Source: Mactra quadrangularis
Lineage: Eukaryota > Mollusca > Bivalvia > Venerida > Mactridae
Reading direction: 5' to 3'
Assembly (NCBI GenBank): GCA_025267735.1
Contig: CM046309.1
Coordinates: 53,698,319 to 53,762,318, forward strand
Length of the DNA: 64,000 bases
Numbering within the stretch: the stretch's first letter is position 1; every line of letters begins with the position of its first letter. The notes beneath the pieces were generated by a model. It did no database searches, was not told the origin of the DNA, and saw nothing but the letters and a program-made list of their open reading frames with translations. Position numbers and translations under genes: made by a program. Below, in pieces: positions 1 to 11,936 of the stretch.

Positions 1-3000
1 CAACTCCTAATGTGGGCACCAGAAAGAAAACGATGTACAGCAGCAAGCACTCATACCAATACACCATCTGTAAATAGACAACAATAAACAACATCAAGAT
101 TCAATGACGTCAATAATCTATGAGTACTTTGAAAAATAAATCAAATTAGCGTTCCGAATAATGTGCAGAACTTGCGACCGTAATCTAATTGTGTTGAAGT
201 AATGAATAAATATCGGTCCATGTTTCAACACTTGCAGAAACGTGTTAGCTGTTATAAATGCAATCGTAGGATAAATCTTTGACACGTTTGTTGTATTATT
301 CATGCAAAATTACGAGTATTCCCGTCGGCGATTAAATGCAGTGATGACAAGAAACATAGGCCTACAATAAATAAATGTAAGCCAAGTCTTAAATGTATTT
401 TATATGTTAGCAATGTGTATGATTTTCATCTTTTATCTTTCATTGAATATTCCAGAAAATACTTTCTTAGTGATGGATGTTTTAGTTGATACCATTGAAA
501 TATTCTTACTGGTCTTGACTTATTGCATATCTCGTACTGAAAACAATATAGACTTTGTGCCTTTAAAAATAAACTTGTCTTATCGTTGGGTAACTCATCT
601 GCCAATCTATAAGTGAATGTTTTAACTTGGTGCGTCAATATTACACAAGAAGAGTCTATTTGTCAGAAGCAGTGATGGTTAAATATTTCGTCATTATCTA
701 AAATTTGTATCCTCTCATTTAGTTTATCTAAAGTTTTAAGTATGTCATGTTATTCGACAAAACCATAAGTTGTTCGAATGGTTTGTCAGTATGCTTCGAA
801 ATAAGACAAGTGGAAATTTATTTTATGTTGATGTAAATAATAAAGGCTTGACAGTGATAACGACAACCATATTGTGTATTTTGAAAATTACATGAGACAT
901 TTATTGTTTATCAAATTTCTAACAAGGACATTTCCAAGACTTTGTTCAACGTTGTCTCGATTACACGAAATATGGGATCTTTTTTACCAACAATGATTGG
1001 TTTGAGGAACGATTATTTCTTAATACCTTTTTCCTAAAACGAAGAAACAATTCGACATAGAAAAAGGCCTGTGATGAAAATTGTAACAAGTGCATTTTTA
1101 GTGATGCCACATACTTCAGAAACTTGTAAGAAAATATATTTGTAATTAAATGCTTTTGTTTTAACATTTTTTGCATTAATATTTCGCATCGCAAAACAGT
1201 GCTCCACAAGATAATTGAATCCCTTTTTTCATTTCTAGCATGAAACAAACTCAAGTCAGAAAAATGACATTTTTAATAAATTATTTCCATGTGATATGTC
1301 TTTCTTAAAAGAAATACTAATTAATAAAATGTCAAGAAAAATGTTTTTATCTACATGTATAGTAAGATTTGATTAACTTTTCTGAAACTTTTTTTTTAAA
1401 TGAATTGCAAAGTATTCTTTGATAGAATTTTATATATTTATAGAAAAAGCATTTAGATTTACTACAAAAAGATTGATTATTCCAGGATAAAAGATGTTTT
1501 ATTGAATCATCAAATTTATGAAATTAATCAATGTTCCTAATGAACAATATCGATTTCGCAAATGGCAAAGGCAAACTAAGTACAGCATTAACTGAAAACG
1601 TACTAACATCAATTTCAGAGAAAATATTAAAACACTATCACTTATGTTGTGTCTGCAATCTTTTTGTCATTTAAATGTCATCAGGGAATATTAATGTAAC
1701 ATTAGGAAAGCGAGAAAGACCTTAAATTACACGTCTCTTTCAAAGACAATGAAGGTTCACACTGCATGAAAAATGTGAAACGCATTAGGTACATGAAATA
1801 AATCGTTGCACTCATTATATTAAAGGAAGCCTTATAAGCAATTTCATTTTAAGAAAGTCATTATAGATTTTATAAAGTACTTAGACTTGACATTTTAAAG
1901 ACTTTCATTGACAATGCGTATGTCAGATGACAGTGTATTCAGTTTATTGACGCTATTGAATACATAATTGAAAAGAAATAAGAATTTTAAGGTTATATCT
2001 TTTTTCAATGAATCACTAGAAAATGGACGGTACTTGTCTCATTCTATATTTTAGATTTGAAATGTGCATTTAGTTAATCTTTTCAGGCAAAAACAATCTG
2101 AATTCTCAAAAGACAGAAATCATCAAAAGTCAGTTTTGTAAAATTATCTCAGAATTTCGGAGGACCAATTTAATATCTTATGTCAAAATCAAAATTGGAA
2201 TCGCCTTCTTCATAATTAGAATCAACTTATATGAAATACTAAACACCTCATCAAAGTTGTCTGCTTGGTCATACAAGGAAGATTGGACTTGTCCAAATGT
2301 GCAGCCTGTTTATATAAAGTCGTTATTATTATTATTATTACAATGATTTTTATTGTAAGATTTGTAGCATGTGTTGTATAAAAAGTGACTGCAGCGTAGC
2401 TAGAATTTACATGATTTCTTGGTGTCTTTGGTTTTTCACTCACCCAACATATTGTTTGCTTTACGAAGTGTTAAATCTTAGAGACACTTGATTTCAAGGA
2501 CGAAATTGCCATTTCTATTATACCAGGAATTTTTTCCCAGGCTTGTGTTGTTTTCAATTTTATTCCATTCTATAATAATAGAAAATTCTTGGAGTATATC
2601 AATGAAGGCTTCTATCGTGATTCTAGTTAATACATCGCCGTCCTTATGTCGATATACAACACTACGTTTTTGTTATAGACAATCCATACAGCGACAAGCC
2701 AATTTCCGTCATCTGATAGAGGGCTTAAAAATTACCAAGAGTTCAGGACGATAGATGGCCTGTTTGCGTGATTCCTGAATGTATATACTATACCAAAGAC
2801 GAGAAAAAAGTCCCCCATGTTTACACATACAATAAATGTCAGCTTTATACTGTATAAATATACTCTTTTAGTATTGTACGTTTGTATAAGTACACCGACT
2901 CCTTTCAATTTACATGTTATTACATACTTTATGTGCTTATGAAATAGATATACATATAAATGTCGGTCAATGATGCAATAAAACGTTCAAACTATACATA

Positions 3001-3720
3001 TAAATACATAATGCTTCTTGCAATTCTTTCCTTTATGCTAAAATATCTAATAAACTTGCATTAGAATGCGTCCAAAATGTTGGAGAATTTAATAACAGAC
3101 TGAATTGACCGAATTTGCACTGAATATACATTTGAATATGTACTCCATATAAAAACAAGTCATACCCTAATTGTCTTATAGTAATGGAGTTTTCTGAACT
3201 CGAAGGTAAAACAACACACATTGATTAAGATGTAGAAGACGCAGGGTTAATTTACTTCAAGGCTAAAAGTCCAATACATTTACCTGTGTTTATGTCACTA
3301 AAATAGCACAAAATACTATTTCATAAACAACAGAATATCATCAGTACAAAATAATAAAGTATATGCTGTCATAAAAGGTATGCAATTTAAAACGGTATGT
3401 GGGTTGCCTTTTCACTTTTCAGTCGTCAAACTACTTGGAAAGCCAACATAATACTATCATGTATGAATTTATCGTTTATCTAATAATGTGCGAACCTTCC
3501 GTAAAAGGTTATTTGCAATTCATTTAAATGTTTTAAGTTTGATTTGATTCAATGAATTAAAAAAGATTTTATTTGGTAAATAAAGGTTTTGTTTTGAAAA
3601 AGATTGAAAACATGAGGACTTAATGTATAAATAAGCTTAGAAAAAATATTATTAAAGGGTCATGTGTTAGTTTAAGCGAATCAATCGTTCATTCCGGTGT
3701 GAAGGTAGTTATTTACGCTA
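1..3720. other. Non-genic AT-rich stretch
   Basis: I see no recognisable gene, RNA or mobile element here. Short ORFs exist on both strands (up to 97 codons, 961-1254 on the - strand), but their translations resemble no family I know and show no convincing splice context. A small TTA microsatellite is listed separately. Confidence 0.6.
2323..2340. repeat. TTA trinucleotide microsatellite
   Basis: Six uninterrupted TTA units. Simple sequence of this kind is common in AT-rich animal DNA, and nothing suggests a function. Confidence 0.9.
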
Positions 3721-3726
3721 TCCTTG

Positions 3727-3814
3727 CACGTGACACATTTGGCATCGAACTCAGAAAGTCCCTAAACAGGTCCACGAGTACTGATTGGCAAAACCAATCG
3801 CTTTTCTATAAATA
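3727..3814 (+). promoter_or_regulatory. Promoter-like cluster: E-box, paired CCAAT, TATA box
   Basis: An E-box CACGTG (3727-3732) is followed by a perfect inverted CCAAT pair, GATTGG (3783-3788) and CCAATC (3794-3799), and then TATAAATA at 3807-3814. The spacing of CCAAT and TATA suits an RNA polymerase II core promoter firing rightwards. The first downstream ATG (about 3835) opens only 26 codons, and coding-like relic sequence starts at 4007. It could be a real promoter, the U3 part of a decayed LTR element, or chance in AT-rich sequence. I found no second copy of this cluster, so an LTR is not demonstrated. Confidence 0.25.
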
Positions 3815-4006
3815 GTGACTGTCTTTGAAATTCAAATGTATTATTTGAGGGCAGCTTCGAGTGATTTTCTAAAGTTATTATCAATCCCAAATTATAGATT
3901 TCACATGTTACAATGACACTTTAGGAAAATATGTCTGGAAAGCACACGGTCGCGTCCCAGTAAAGTGTAAATACTTAGTAATTTAAATTAAAATGGATGT
4001 TCCAAA

Positions 4007-4361
4007 ATGCCAAGAATACCTAAAATAGATGTTGATGAGACAGTTTGCTTTAAGCAGACTACCGAGAAAATTTACTCCTTAATGGAAGATTAAGTGAGAA
4101 TCAAGCATGAAAATAAAGTGAATGCGTGCAGCATTTAAATCAACCAAAGTTAATTGGTACAAATGATATTACTGCACGTGTTGAATTGAACGCTCCAGGT
4201 TTTTCTAATACAAAACGTTGGCGCCTGGTATCTACACCCAACGTTGGTGCAGTTTAAATGACATAGCTATCAAGGACATACAGACTAATCATCTCTTTAA
4301 AAATGAACCCATTCTGGTATCCAGTATATCTAATAATAAAAATGTGCCTGTGAAACCTTAG
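4007..4361 (+). pseudogene. Coding-like relic, family not recognised
   Basis: Three consecutive open blocks on the + strand switch frame: 4007-4093 (28 codons, starting MPRIPKIDVDE), 4117-4257 (46 codons, rich in charged residues, with the stretch ITARVELNAPGF) and 4209-4361 (about 50 codons, with EPILVSSISNNKNVPVKP). Their composition looks like protein rather than the Lys/Asn/Ile/Phe-rich output of random AT-rich DNA. The end of the third block loosely recalls the region downstream of the protease in Ty3/gypsy polyproteins, but I cannot place it firmly. It lies just downstream of the TATA/CCAAT cluster and upstream of another coding-like block at 4544-4756. Frame changes and stops mean it is not an intact gene. 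It could instead be chance. Confidence 0.3.
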
Positions 4362-4543
4362 TTTAAATGTTGGATTATTTGGAATTCGAACATTAAGATT
4401 TAGATTTCAGTGTATAAAAGATTATCATCCTGAATGACATTTATTCAAATGTTTTTTTTTATAATAAGAAACGACAGATGCGTGAAAGTCGGTGTTTTAC
4501 ATTATACAAACCTGCAGGTCGAAATGAATATCTATGATAACTA

Positions 4544-4756
4544 TTGGCTCGCATTGACAAGGACAGTAATACTTTTGAAACAAAAAATGCCAATAATGAA
4601 AATGAGATACATTCAGGGTTAAATCATAAACTTTTGATTTATCATATTTGGGGAGAAAATGCAAAACTTAGAAGCTTCGATGAAAGGCTAATAACTTATA
4701 AACAAGAAACACATTTAAGTAGACATTCTAATGTTTTTAATAAAACAACACTGTAA
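4544..4756 (+). pseudogene. Coding-like open block, unrecognised
   Basis: A 70-codon open block begins ARIDKDSNTFETK and is hydrophilic, with mixed charged residues. It follows the relic at 4007-4361 on the same strand and may derive from the same decayed element or gene. No domain is recognised, and no clear splice sites bound it. Chance is a serious alternative. Confidence 0.2.
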
Positions 4757-4761
4757 GTAAA

Positions 4762-7581
4762 TAACGTATTTTATGGAACTCTATTTCAAAATAATCAGAC
4801 GCACTTTCGTTGACTTTTCATTACTTGTTTATTCAACTTTTGGTACATTGAATGTAATAAACATCGCCTTTCCCGGGAAAACTAATTGACCCTTGCTGAG
4901 AATTGACGAAGTTTATCGCTTTATTTACATGTTCCGTATTTTACAACCTCTGAAACAATCGTAAGAAAGCATAGCTGCTAACATTCAATTCCATTTATTT
5001 TCATTAAGAATCCCTACAAAAATGGTTTTATTTTGTTTATCAGACTACCATTTCACTCGTTCATTGCTCGTAATTGGTAAAAATGTCCACGTCTCATTGA
5101 GGTACTATCTTATCATCCAATGACCATTTTCGTCTTAAATAATGACTTTAGATAAGACATTTTGCCCGGGTTAATTCCATTACAGACTCACAAAACCACC
5201 ATTAATCTCACTGTCAGTGACTCTTACTGAGTATTAAAGACATTTAGAACTGTTGCAAGACGGGACATTTCCACAACCTTCAGCTGTAATACGTGACTTG
5301 AGTTTCTTAATATATTGTAAGCCGTTCTATAGATCCTGATGGAAAACACTGACAGTTCCAAGAGGATTTTCTTATCTTAACCAATATCGACTTCTGTTCA
5401 AATGTTTTTGCTAATAACTTGGTAGAATGACAGGAACCGTGTATGAACTACAATTTTATTACTCCATCTATTCAAAAATTAAAATTATTGTTTTATTCGA
5501 TGACATTTTCAAGTTTTGTTTTGAAATTAAATTTCAAGTTTGTTTTCTAGATTTTGCCAACAAAGAATATGTATAAAAATTGTTTCCCGGGAAAAGTTAG
5601 GCAGACATTTTCAAATATAAATTATGTACAGAGCAGCATAATGTCACAGAATTTCGAAGTCTGCACCGTCAGAATTGTTTATGAAACCGAGATAGACAAA
5701 CACTTGGGTGCATTCAGACTAATTCTGCATTCCAATCTTTTTAAATGTCTAAAGCCAATTTTAGTTTAAACTAATTTTTTAATAATCGTATAACCACTCC
5801 TCGAATCCATATCCCTTGTGGAATTAAGTTATTGCACTAGGAACAACAAGAAGAGCTCGGGAACTCAGAAATTATTTATATTAGAAGCATTGGAGTAATT
5901 AATATTGGTTAGGTTTTACAACAACCGTTTCCAATGTTTTATAGAAATGGTAGTTTGAATTATTAAATTCAGTAAAACGTACAAAATACTGCAACATAAT
6001 ATTTCTCTAACAAAACAGTTCGTAGCGTTGCCGTCGTAGAGTAAAAATTAAGTAAGTGATAGAATGGTCCAGTAACTCATATAACAGAAGAAATATTAAT
6101 ACCAATGTTCTATTTTAGGCTGACATTATGATCAATGGAATATTGTTAAGACGATGGTGAAGTTCACCATTCATAATTACTAACTTTACTGTCTGACCAA
6201 CGATGTATATGTCAAATTAATATAATTATTTGGCCAATTCTGAGTTTAGATCGTCATTTTTGTTCGTTTTCTTATCGATTTTTGTATAACTATTACATTC
6301 ATTTAGGTATAGTTTCGCACAATGTTCATGACTAGAAGGCAAATTTATCATAGAAATTGGCAAACTTTATATATATATGAGTCAATTTCAGAGTTATGCT
6401 GTCCAAAACAATCAGTATATTGATGTATAAATGTTTCTATATATGTAAGTCAAATCAGTTCTGATATCAGTCAAAAATGATAATTTCGATGAAACAAACA
6501 ATAAGGAAAAACTCTTACATCTAAGAGGAAACATGCTCACTCAGCACGTCATGTTGAACACCTAAAAGGACTTGCCTACTCAATAGGTAAATAAGGCGAT
6601 GCACTTACATCATTGTACTGACTTAAACATGCCACTTTGACATTTAACAATTAATATAAATAGTGCATATGTTTATTGTAATCTGTATATAAGATATATT
6701 TGAACTGACTTAACTATTAATTTGGTAATAGGTATTAATCTCAAATTTTTGTCAAGTACAACATATCATGTTTCAGTATCAAATTTTACATGAGCAACCT
6801 ATTGTAACATAGAAAAAAATGAAGAATTGTCAATAAACATTTGTTGACACCCACTGATTTATTTATTCAAAAATAACCGAGAAAAAATAATTACTTATTT
6901 TCAAATTCAATTCAGTCTCTCATTAACCAAACTGTTTACATGTCTTCACGTCAAATGTTGAAGAGATAAACGCTATTGTTGAATTACAAGATAACTAGAT
7001 TGTTTAGAAAATTCAATTGATATATCAAATTTTCATTCAGCTTAACCTAGACACGATCTGACAAAACCTATTAGCATCTGAAAGAAGAAAGTAGAAATTT
7101 GTAGAATTGCCATTTCCGACGATAAATCAAATTTTTTAACCGGCTTCTCATTTTACAATGAATAGAAATACCAGTTTAAAGAGATATAACGTTACATAGA
7201 ACTTCATTATATGACAATTAAATTGAGTGTAATTGTAAACAGGCACGATTTTGATAAAAGTTATCACAATACTGTGTTTCATTATTTCTACACATTTTGG
7301 ATAGCATTGGGACACACATGCGAAGGAATTTAAATAGTAGATTCTTTGTTAAAGCTAGTAAGTTTTACTTCACAGATTTAAATAAAATAGCTTCTTGTTA
7401 CCCTATCTTGTCAAACAACTGTCCACAAACCGGACAGTAATGAAAGCAACACCATTGATCCAGTCAATAAAATTATTATCAAACATATCTTATTACAAAA
7501 AGTAACATCGCATGTAACCTGCGTCTACTATCTAACATTATATAGTTAGAATGCAACTTTGTATTCTAGTTCTGCGGGTTA
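4762..7581. other. Non-genic AT-rich stretch
   Basis: Nothing recognised. A 71-codon ORF at 5554-5769 resembles no known family. No SINE head, long inverted repeat or microsatellite longer than a few units was seen, apart from a short TA run near 6368-6379. Confidence 0.6.
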
Positions 7582-7681
7582 CCATACCGTGCCATGTTTA
7601 TCAGACAGGTTTACATTGGCCATACCGTAACATGAAATCATGTTAATCAGACACGTTCTCATTGGCCATAACTGTAATCAG
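7582..7681. repeat. Short tandem duplication, about 38-46 bp units
   Basis: Unit 1 (7582-7619) and unit 2 (7620-7665) both start CCATACCGT and end CATTGG, sharing ATCAGACA and GTTnnCATTGG in the middle. Unit 2 has an 8-bp insertion. A partial third unit begins CCATAACTGTAATCAG at 7666. The copies are diverged, so the duplication is not recent. Confidence 0.7.
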
Positions 7682-10218
7682 CTATCAATAATATCGTTAC
7701 ATCATTAATGCATGAGACAGTATATTGTTATTTTTCTGATAAAAATGTACTAAATACATACATGCATTGCGAATGGGTTAAACACTAGCGTTACTGTGAC
7801 ACTTTTAAAAAATCAATCAGTATTTTATTACTGTAAACCTACTAAAACCTAGCTTAACAAATACTTACTTTCTCCTACTGCAAAATGTGGGATATAGCAG
7901 CCTTGCTGACAAAGTCTAAATTAAAATCATTTTAGCAAATGAAATCCGTTGATTAAAAGCTTCCTGCACTTAGTTTTAAAATTAAATGAAATTTTCAAGT
8001 TCGTATACTTGAAAATGAAATAGCTGTAAAATTGATTTTCTCAATTTAAATATACTATAGCGTTATTGCTTGGTAAAACGAATGAGGTTTTCAAATTAAA
8101 TTACTTCCTTACATGTCAACTTGACGTATTAAGTATAATATTGGCACAAACAATATTACATAGTCAGAATTTTAGACTTTCTGATAAATATTCAAATATT
8201 ATACATATATTGTATATGTTTGCATTTGAATTGAATTTGATTTAATGAATTTAAAACAGACAAGTATATATATCATCTGATTATGAACACTATTCACACT
8301 TCAGATGTTTTTTCATCATACACACTTATAAATACTGCATAGGTTGGCCAAATTTGTATTTATCCTTTTCAACAATAACGGATTAGTCAAGCATCTATCA
8401 ATTTCAAGTTCAATTTCATGTCCTATAATTACATTATGTTATAAGTCCATATTTTACTGCTAACAATTGAAACAACAAGACTAAAGTAAAAAAACTGGAC
8501 ATTAAAACGTGTTAGTAGCCGTGTCGTTGATGTCTTTTTTTTTAAAAAGTTTCGCTGGAAACTACGACTTTCCATAAACAACTACAATTAGTGAAAAGTG
8601 GAAGACGCCACACGCCATATAACCAAATTAACGATGCCGCAAAGGACTGATACTTTTACAAATCATATTAACCACCTAGAGCTGGGCATTGAAACAATAT
8701 TAGAGTAGACAAATTATGTCGTAGATATCACAGACTTGAGAAACAGTACAAAGTACAGTCAACCTTTAAACACATTTGTCCAATCATTTTAGAAATAGGA
8801 TTAGTTGTAACTTACACATTTTCATATCTGGTACTTGTGGTGGAAGAGCAAATGACAATAGGAACAGTAATAGAAGTACATCATCTCTCTATCCAATTTG
8901 CCTATTCTAGTATAACTCATCTTAATTATAGAAAATCACTACCATATGACCCAGATCATGGAGTGTTTTTACTATATATACACGCATATCATCCAACTAA
9001 GCAATTTTTCTGTGGAGAAATCACTAACAGGAACGTTTATTTGCTGATTACATGTTACTTAGGTAGGAAAACAAGACAATTATCTTTGCTACATTAGATC
9101 TTAGAAGATCAATACCACGTCCATAGACCTAAACACTAGTAACTTAATATAGCTACATTCTTACATCCTAATATATTCAAATTGGCTCTCAGGACTGTTC
9201 CTTTCTTTTGTTGTATTGCCATTCATTCTCGAACAACAATTGAATATTCCTGCAATTTACTGTAGAACATAATGAACATCTTTATAGACCACTCATTGTC
9301 AATACAAAAATGTGATAAAAAAGGTCAAGTCCAAAATCTAGCAAAACCGTCTACTTCAAATGATCCAAACTCTGACATTCTCTTTCAAGCAAGTTATCAA
9401 CGTCTTTTTCGATAAATTCGAAATAATTACAGAGGCACACTATCGCTTTATATAGGTCTAAGTAAGTTGCACTTGATTTGAAAGCGGGGAGTATTTATAA
9501 CTGTCATCTTGCAGTAAATCTACGTATATCTGAATATTTAATAGGTAAATTTCCAACAGTTACTGTTTCTATTGATAAACAAAGACTATTCCGGCGTAAT
9601 TCTTTTGCACAACGCATTCAGAAATAATGGTCAACTATCTCAATCACACTTTTCACAATATTTCTCATTTCCTCAATTTCCGTTTGCAAGAGAATGGACA
9701 CCAAATGTTGTCAGGCGCAGAAGATTCTTGTACAAAAATTACCACAAGGCACAATTACATTTCTTATAGCAACTCAACAAGGTTTCAATACTCGATGTTT
9801 CTCTGAACAATAATTAACAGACACCACAGAGATAGTCTCATTGCAATATCCGGCACATATGTTGTTTTTCCATTGTATTTGACATCACCACTTGTCATAT
9901 ATTCAATACAACAATTATGTGAAAAAACACGTTGCATAAAATGCCTCTGACAAAAATACTTATGTGTAAAATTTAAATTGCTTTAGAAATGGTAAAATCT
10001 TAGCACTTGAAAATGATTTTGCTACAGTCAAAACAAACTACGTTACAAATAGTGCGTATGAACCTGACAATCTATACTTTTACTTATAGAATGCTTGAAA
10101 AATATAACATTTCAATTATACATAGCTTGTCTTAGATCTTGATTTCATTGTATTAATGCAGTCAAGCTAGAATTAATACTAAGATTACACCTTCAGAGAA
10201 AGGGATTGCTTCAAGGTA
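7682..10218. other. Non-genic AT-rich stretch
   Basis: Nothing recognised. ORFs of 86 codons (8837-9097, +) and 65 codons (9572-9769, +) show no domain I can identify and no convincing exon boundaries. Confidence 0.6.
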
Positions 10219-10419
10219 ATGTCTTGCTGTAGGTGGGATAAAATATCTTATTTGGTAAAATTTGCATTTTTACTAACAATTATTACGACAGGATATTTGG
10301 TTAGTCAATACCAACAAATCTTCGCCTTACAAAAGGAATTGAATTATGTAACCAAATCAGAGATAAGTTATGAGTTCATAGCATTATTTGACATTAAACT
10401 ACATATGATTTATACCTAA
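10219..10419 (+). other. Possible membrane-anchor first exon (weak)
   Basis: A 66-codon ORF starts MSCCRWDKISYLVK and continues into a 16-20 residue hydrophobic stretch (about residues 15-30), then SQYQQIFALQKELNY. This short cytoplasmic tail plus single anchor is the layout of type II membrane enzymes. A possible 5' splice site, TAT|GTAACC, lies after the LNY codons. The base at -3 of the ATG is G, which is acceptable for initiation. No catalytic domain follows in the window, and AT-rich DNA often encodes hydrophobic stretches by chance. Confidence 0.15.
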
Positions 10420-11650
10420 TAATGAAAGTGTGTGCATATGCCAACAAATAATGGGACATGGGATGAAGAATTTGAAATATAAAGACAACCAACATTCCCT
10501 TTCATAGATAGACGGTTGTTTTTTTCTAATTTGTTTTAGGACATACAATTTGACGTAACAAATGATTTACAAGACATTTTGTGTGAGCTTGGGTACTTTT
10601 AGATAAAATTAAACAAATAAGTTCACACCTGTCATCTAAGGTTATGGAATTCATTTATTGACGAGAAACACAATACAATCTTATGGCACATGAGAACACA
10701 TTATACATTTCTTTTCCGCAATTAAATTTTGTTATCTTGCCTGTAACACGTTAAGTTCTGAAATTAGATTTTTAGAGTGAACAGCAAGATTTATGTAATC
10801 ATGTCATGTGATTCTAATTAAAGTCCAAATTTAAAATGTTTGTTGGACAGTTTTATTTCTCAAAATTGCTTACTATGCAAACATCAGTATTTCTGGTTGC
10901 ATATAATGTGATAATGATGCCAATTTCAGTTTACATAATTTTAAATTTAATTTGCATAAATTAACGAATTGACGTGTGTCGTCAGTTTGTTTAGACGAGT
11001 TGTGTTATCAGTTTAACATGTAAAGTTGAAAATACCATCTTTTGTATAATTATGCTACTATATTTCAAAAGTTTTAAACAAAGATCAATCACAAGGCAGG
11101 CCTTAGCCTACGACGTGACTTCATATCTATATTGAATAAATTCTCAAAACTTAAAATCGTGTAAAAACAGTTAGCAATATCGTTAAAATATTATTTGAAT
11201 TGTTTGTATCGCATCTTAAAACCAGTGTTACATCTGCAATGCATCTTTATAGACGTACATAAGGTCTATAATCATATAAAGGACTTTAGACTTATCAAAA
11301 TAATGAATACATTAACCGTTATATACATACACATCATATTCCAGTATTATATGAACTCGAATAGAATACAGACAAATTGAACACGCACAATAATTACAAA
11401 GTCGACGTTTGTACCTAACATTACGTGTTCAATCGGTGCAATTGATAATAAAACATCGGAAGTAAAAACGTGATTATGGACATACGAGAAAGCTCTAGAC
11501 AATTGTACAAATAACCGGAAGCAAACTTTAGAGCGCGTTAATGACTTCGTCTGTACTTGAGATGTAATTATTTCAATATATTGTTTGTGTAAAAAATACG
11601 AGTTCTACAAACTTAGAGAAACTGGATTAAAATGTGTCTTTAGACAGAAT
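10420..11650. other. Non-genic AT-rich stretch
   Basis: Nothing recognised. One 61-codon ORF (11195-11380, +) looks like a chance ORF. Confidence 0.6.
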
Positions 11651-11930
11651 TAACCCGGGTCAGTATCGCAATTGGTAGGGCACGTGGATTTTAATCAATT
11701 TTGCCTTCGGGGTAACTGGTTCAAATCCTAGCCGGGGAGGTTATACTCTTCCATGAAAAAAATGACATTATTGTCAATTTTTCTACATTTATATGGTTAA
11801 TGGAGAAGTTTCCGGTCTTGTGGAAGGGTAGGAGAGTACATGGTATGAACAAGGGTCAAGGAAAGCTAAGTTACGTAGGTGCTCTGGACGACGTTAAATA
11901 ATCTAAATTGTGTTGACTTGACGTTAAGCT
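11651..11930 (+). mobile_element. tRNA-derived SINE, family 1, diverged full-length copy
   Basis: The head carries an A box TATCGCAATTGG (11664-11675, two departures from the family's TAGCGCAGTTGG) and a B box GGTTCAAATCC (11718-11728), spaced as in a polymerase III promoter. The body then follows the family-1 copy at 59428-59730 in reverse complement throughout: the GGAAGGGTAGG segment, the CTCTGGACG segment, and the tail with TTGTGTTGAC. This is the only clear + strand copy. CAGAAT occurs on both sides (11645-11650, 11931-11936) as a possible short target-site duplication. Divergence implies an old insertion. Confidence 0.85.
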
Positions 11931-11936
11931 CAGAAT

